Origin: Caryophanales bacterium
GTDB taxonomy: Bacteria; Bacillota; Bacilli; CAJFEE01
DNA: 64,000 nucleotides
Assembly: GCA_029256085.1 (NCBI GenBank)
Contig: JAQSYP010000005.1
Span: forward strand, 157,637 to 221,636
Direction of reading: 5' to 3'
A program made the position numbers and the translations under genes. Each line of letters opens with the position of its first letter. Positions within the stretch are counted from its first letter, which is position 1. This document shows, one piece after another, positions 63,793 to 64,000 of the stretch. The notes beneath the pieces were generated by a model that was not told the origin of the DNA, did not search any database, and saw only the letters and a list, made by a program, of their open reading frames with translations.

Positions 63793-63937
63793 TTGACTTT
63801 AATTTTATATCGTGTTAAATTATAAATCGTCGCTCTTGAGCTTCACGAAATTTCGAATGAATTTAAGTGTTGACATGCAGATGACTATATGGTAAATTAA
63901 GAAAGTCGCCATTGCGACATAGTGCTCTTTGAAAACT
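63793..63937 (+). promoter_or_regulatory. Tandem promoters and boxA of an rRNA operon
   Basis: P1: TTGACT (63793-63798), 17-nt spacer, TAAATT (63816-63821). P2: TTGACA (63870-63875), 17-nt spacer, TAAATT (63893-63898). A Bacillus-type antitermination boxA TGCTCTTTGAAAACT follows at 63923-63937. The remaining bases to 64000 are the transcribed leader; the 16S rRNA gene should begin beyond the window. Confidence 0.8.
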
Positions 63938-64000
63938 GAACAACCAACAAAACCAAGCGTCAATTTATGTTTTAAAATAATGAGCTACAAACTTTTTATG

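Noticed and set aside
1..64000. Insertion sequences, phage genes or tRNA genes
   Set aside because: I found no transposase, integrase or phage structural reading frames and no tRNA-like cloverleaf; the repeats have no associated enzyme here.

Overview
The window is low-GC DNA from an endospore-forming member of the Bacillaceae. Evidence: a gamma-type small acid-soluble spore protein (47931-48092), a CotX-type coat protein (33547-34023), frequent TTG/GTG starts behind strong GGAGG sites, and a right half that follows the B. subtilis yfhE-yfhF-recX-yfhH-yfhP-yfhS-sspE-ygaC-ygaD-ygaE-bcp-perR-ygzB-rrn order. Pyruvate formate-lyase with its activase and Cys-rich PAS kinases suggest a facultatively or strictly fermentative lifestyle. 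The species cannot be named from the sequence.

Layout. 1-4784: end of a TipAS-type regulator, a dCache hybrid histidine kinase, a small membrane protein with an XRE regulator, and an MFS exporter. 5060-31359: a sensory island of duplicated modules. Module 0 is cheA-cheW-mcp. Module A is tetR-cheA-cheW-mcp-[repeat]-cheR-cheB-cheD-multi-PAS hybrid kinase-receiver-cheY-SANT/HTH protein. Module B is tetR-broken cheW-mcp-multi-PAS hybrid kinase-receiver-SANT/HTH protein. 31556-38239: SIMPL protein, EFR1 flavodoxin/ferredoxin protein, ArsC-like protein, two coat-type genes and two Cache chemoreceptors of another class. 38906-42014: pflB and pflA. 42062-42203: a cluster of DnaA boxes. 42218-50499: the yfh/yga housekeeping block. 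50541-57996: an ArsB/NhaD permease, a YgaE-like protein and a long glutamate synthase large subunit, all on the minus strand. 58286-63177: an ABC-2 exporter, Bcp, an M29 aminopeptidase and PerR. 63365-63688: ygzB. From 63793 the leader of an rRNA operon begins; the 16S gene lies beyond the window.

How the genes may work together. Modules 0 and A supply two complete CheA-CheW-receptor sets, one adaptation set (CheR, CheB, CheD) and one CheY. The two giant hybrid kinases are cytosolic, carry seven PAS-like segments each, and end in a receiver plus an HPt-like helical region that lacks the phosphoacceptor His. Each is followed by a lone receiver and a DNA-binding protein with two SANT/Myb-like ends around a central HTH. 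This pairing of a chemosensory complex with a hybrid kinase and a DNA-binding protein, present twice, is the most likely undescribed system here. The tetR genes heading modules A and B share promoter, a Spo0A-like box and a palindromic operator. Receptors 1 and 2 end in an aromatic-x-x-aromatic pentapeptide resembling the CheR/CheB tether; receptor 3 has lost it. Module B looks like a decaying copy: cheA, cheR, cheB, cheD and cheY are absent and cheW has a 14-nt deletion.

Two families of about 100-bp palindromic repeats (A: four copies, B: two copies) sit between operons. Product names rest on family motifs read by eye; no database search was run.
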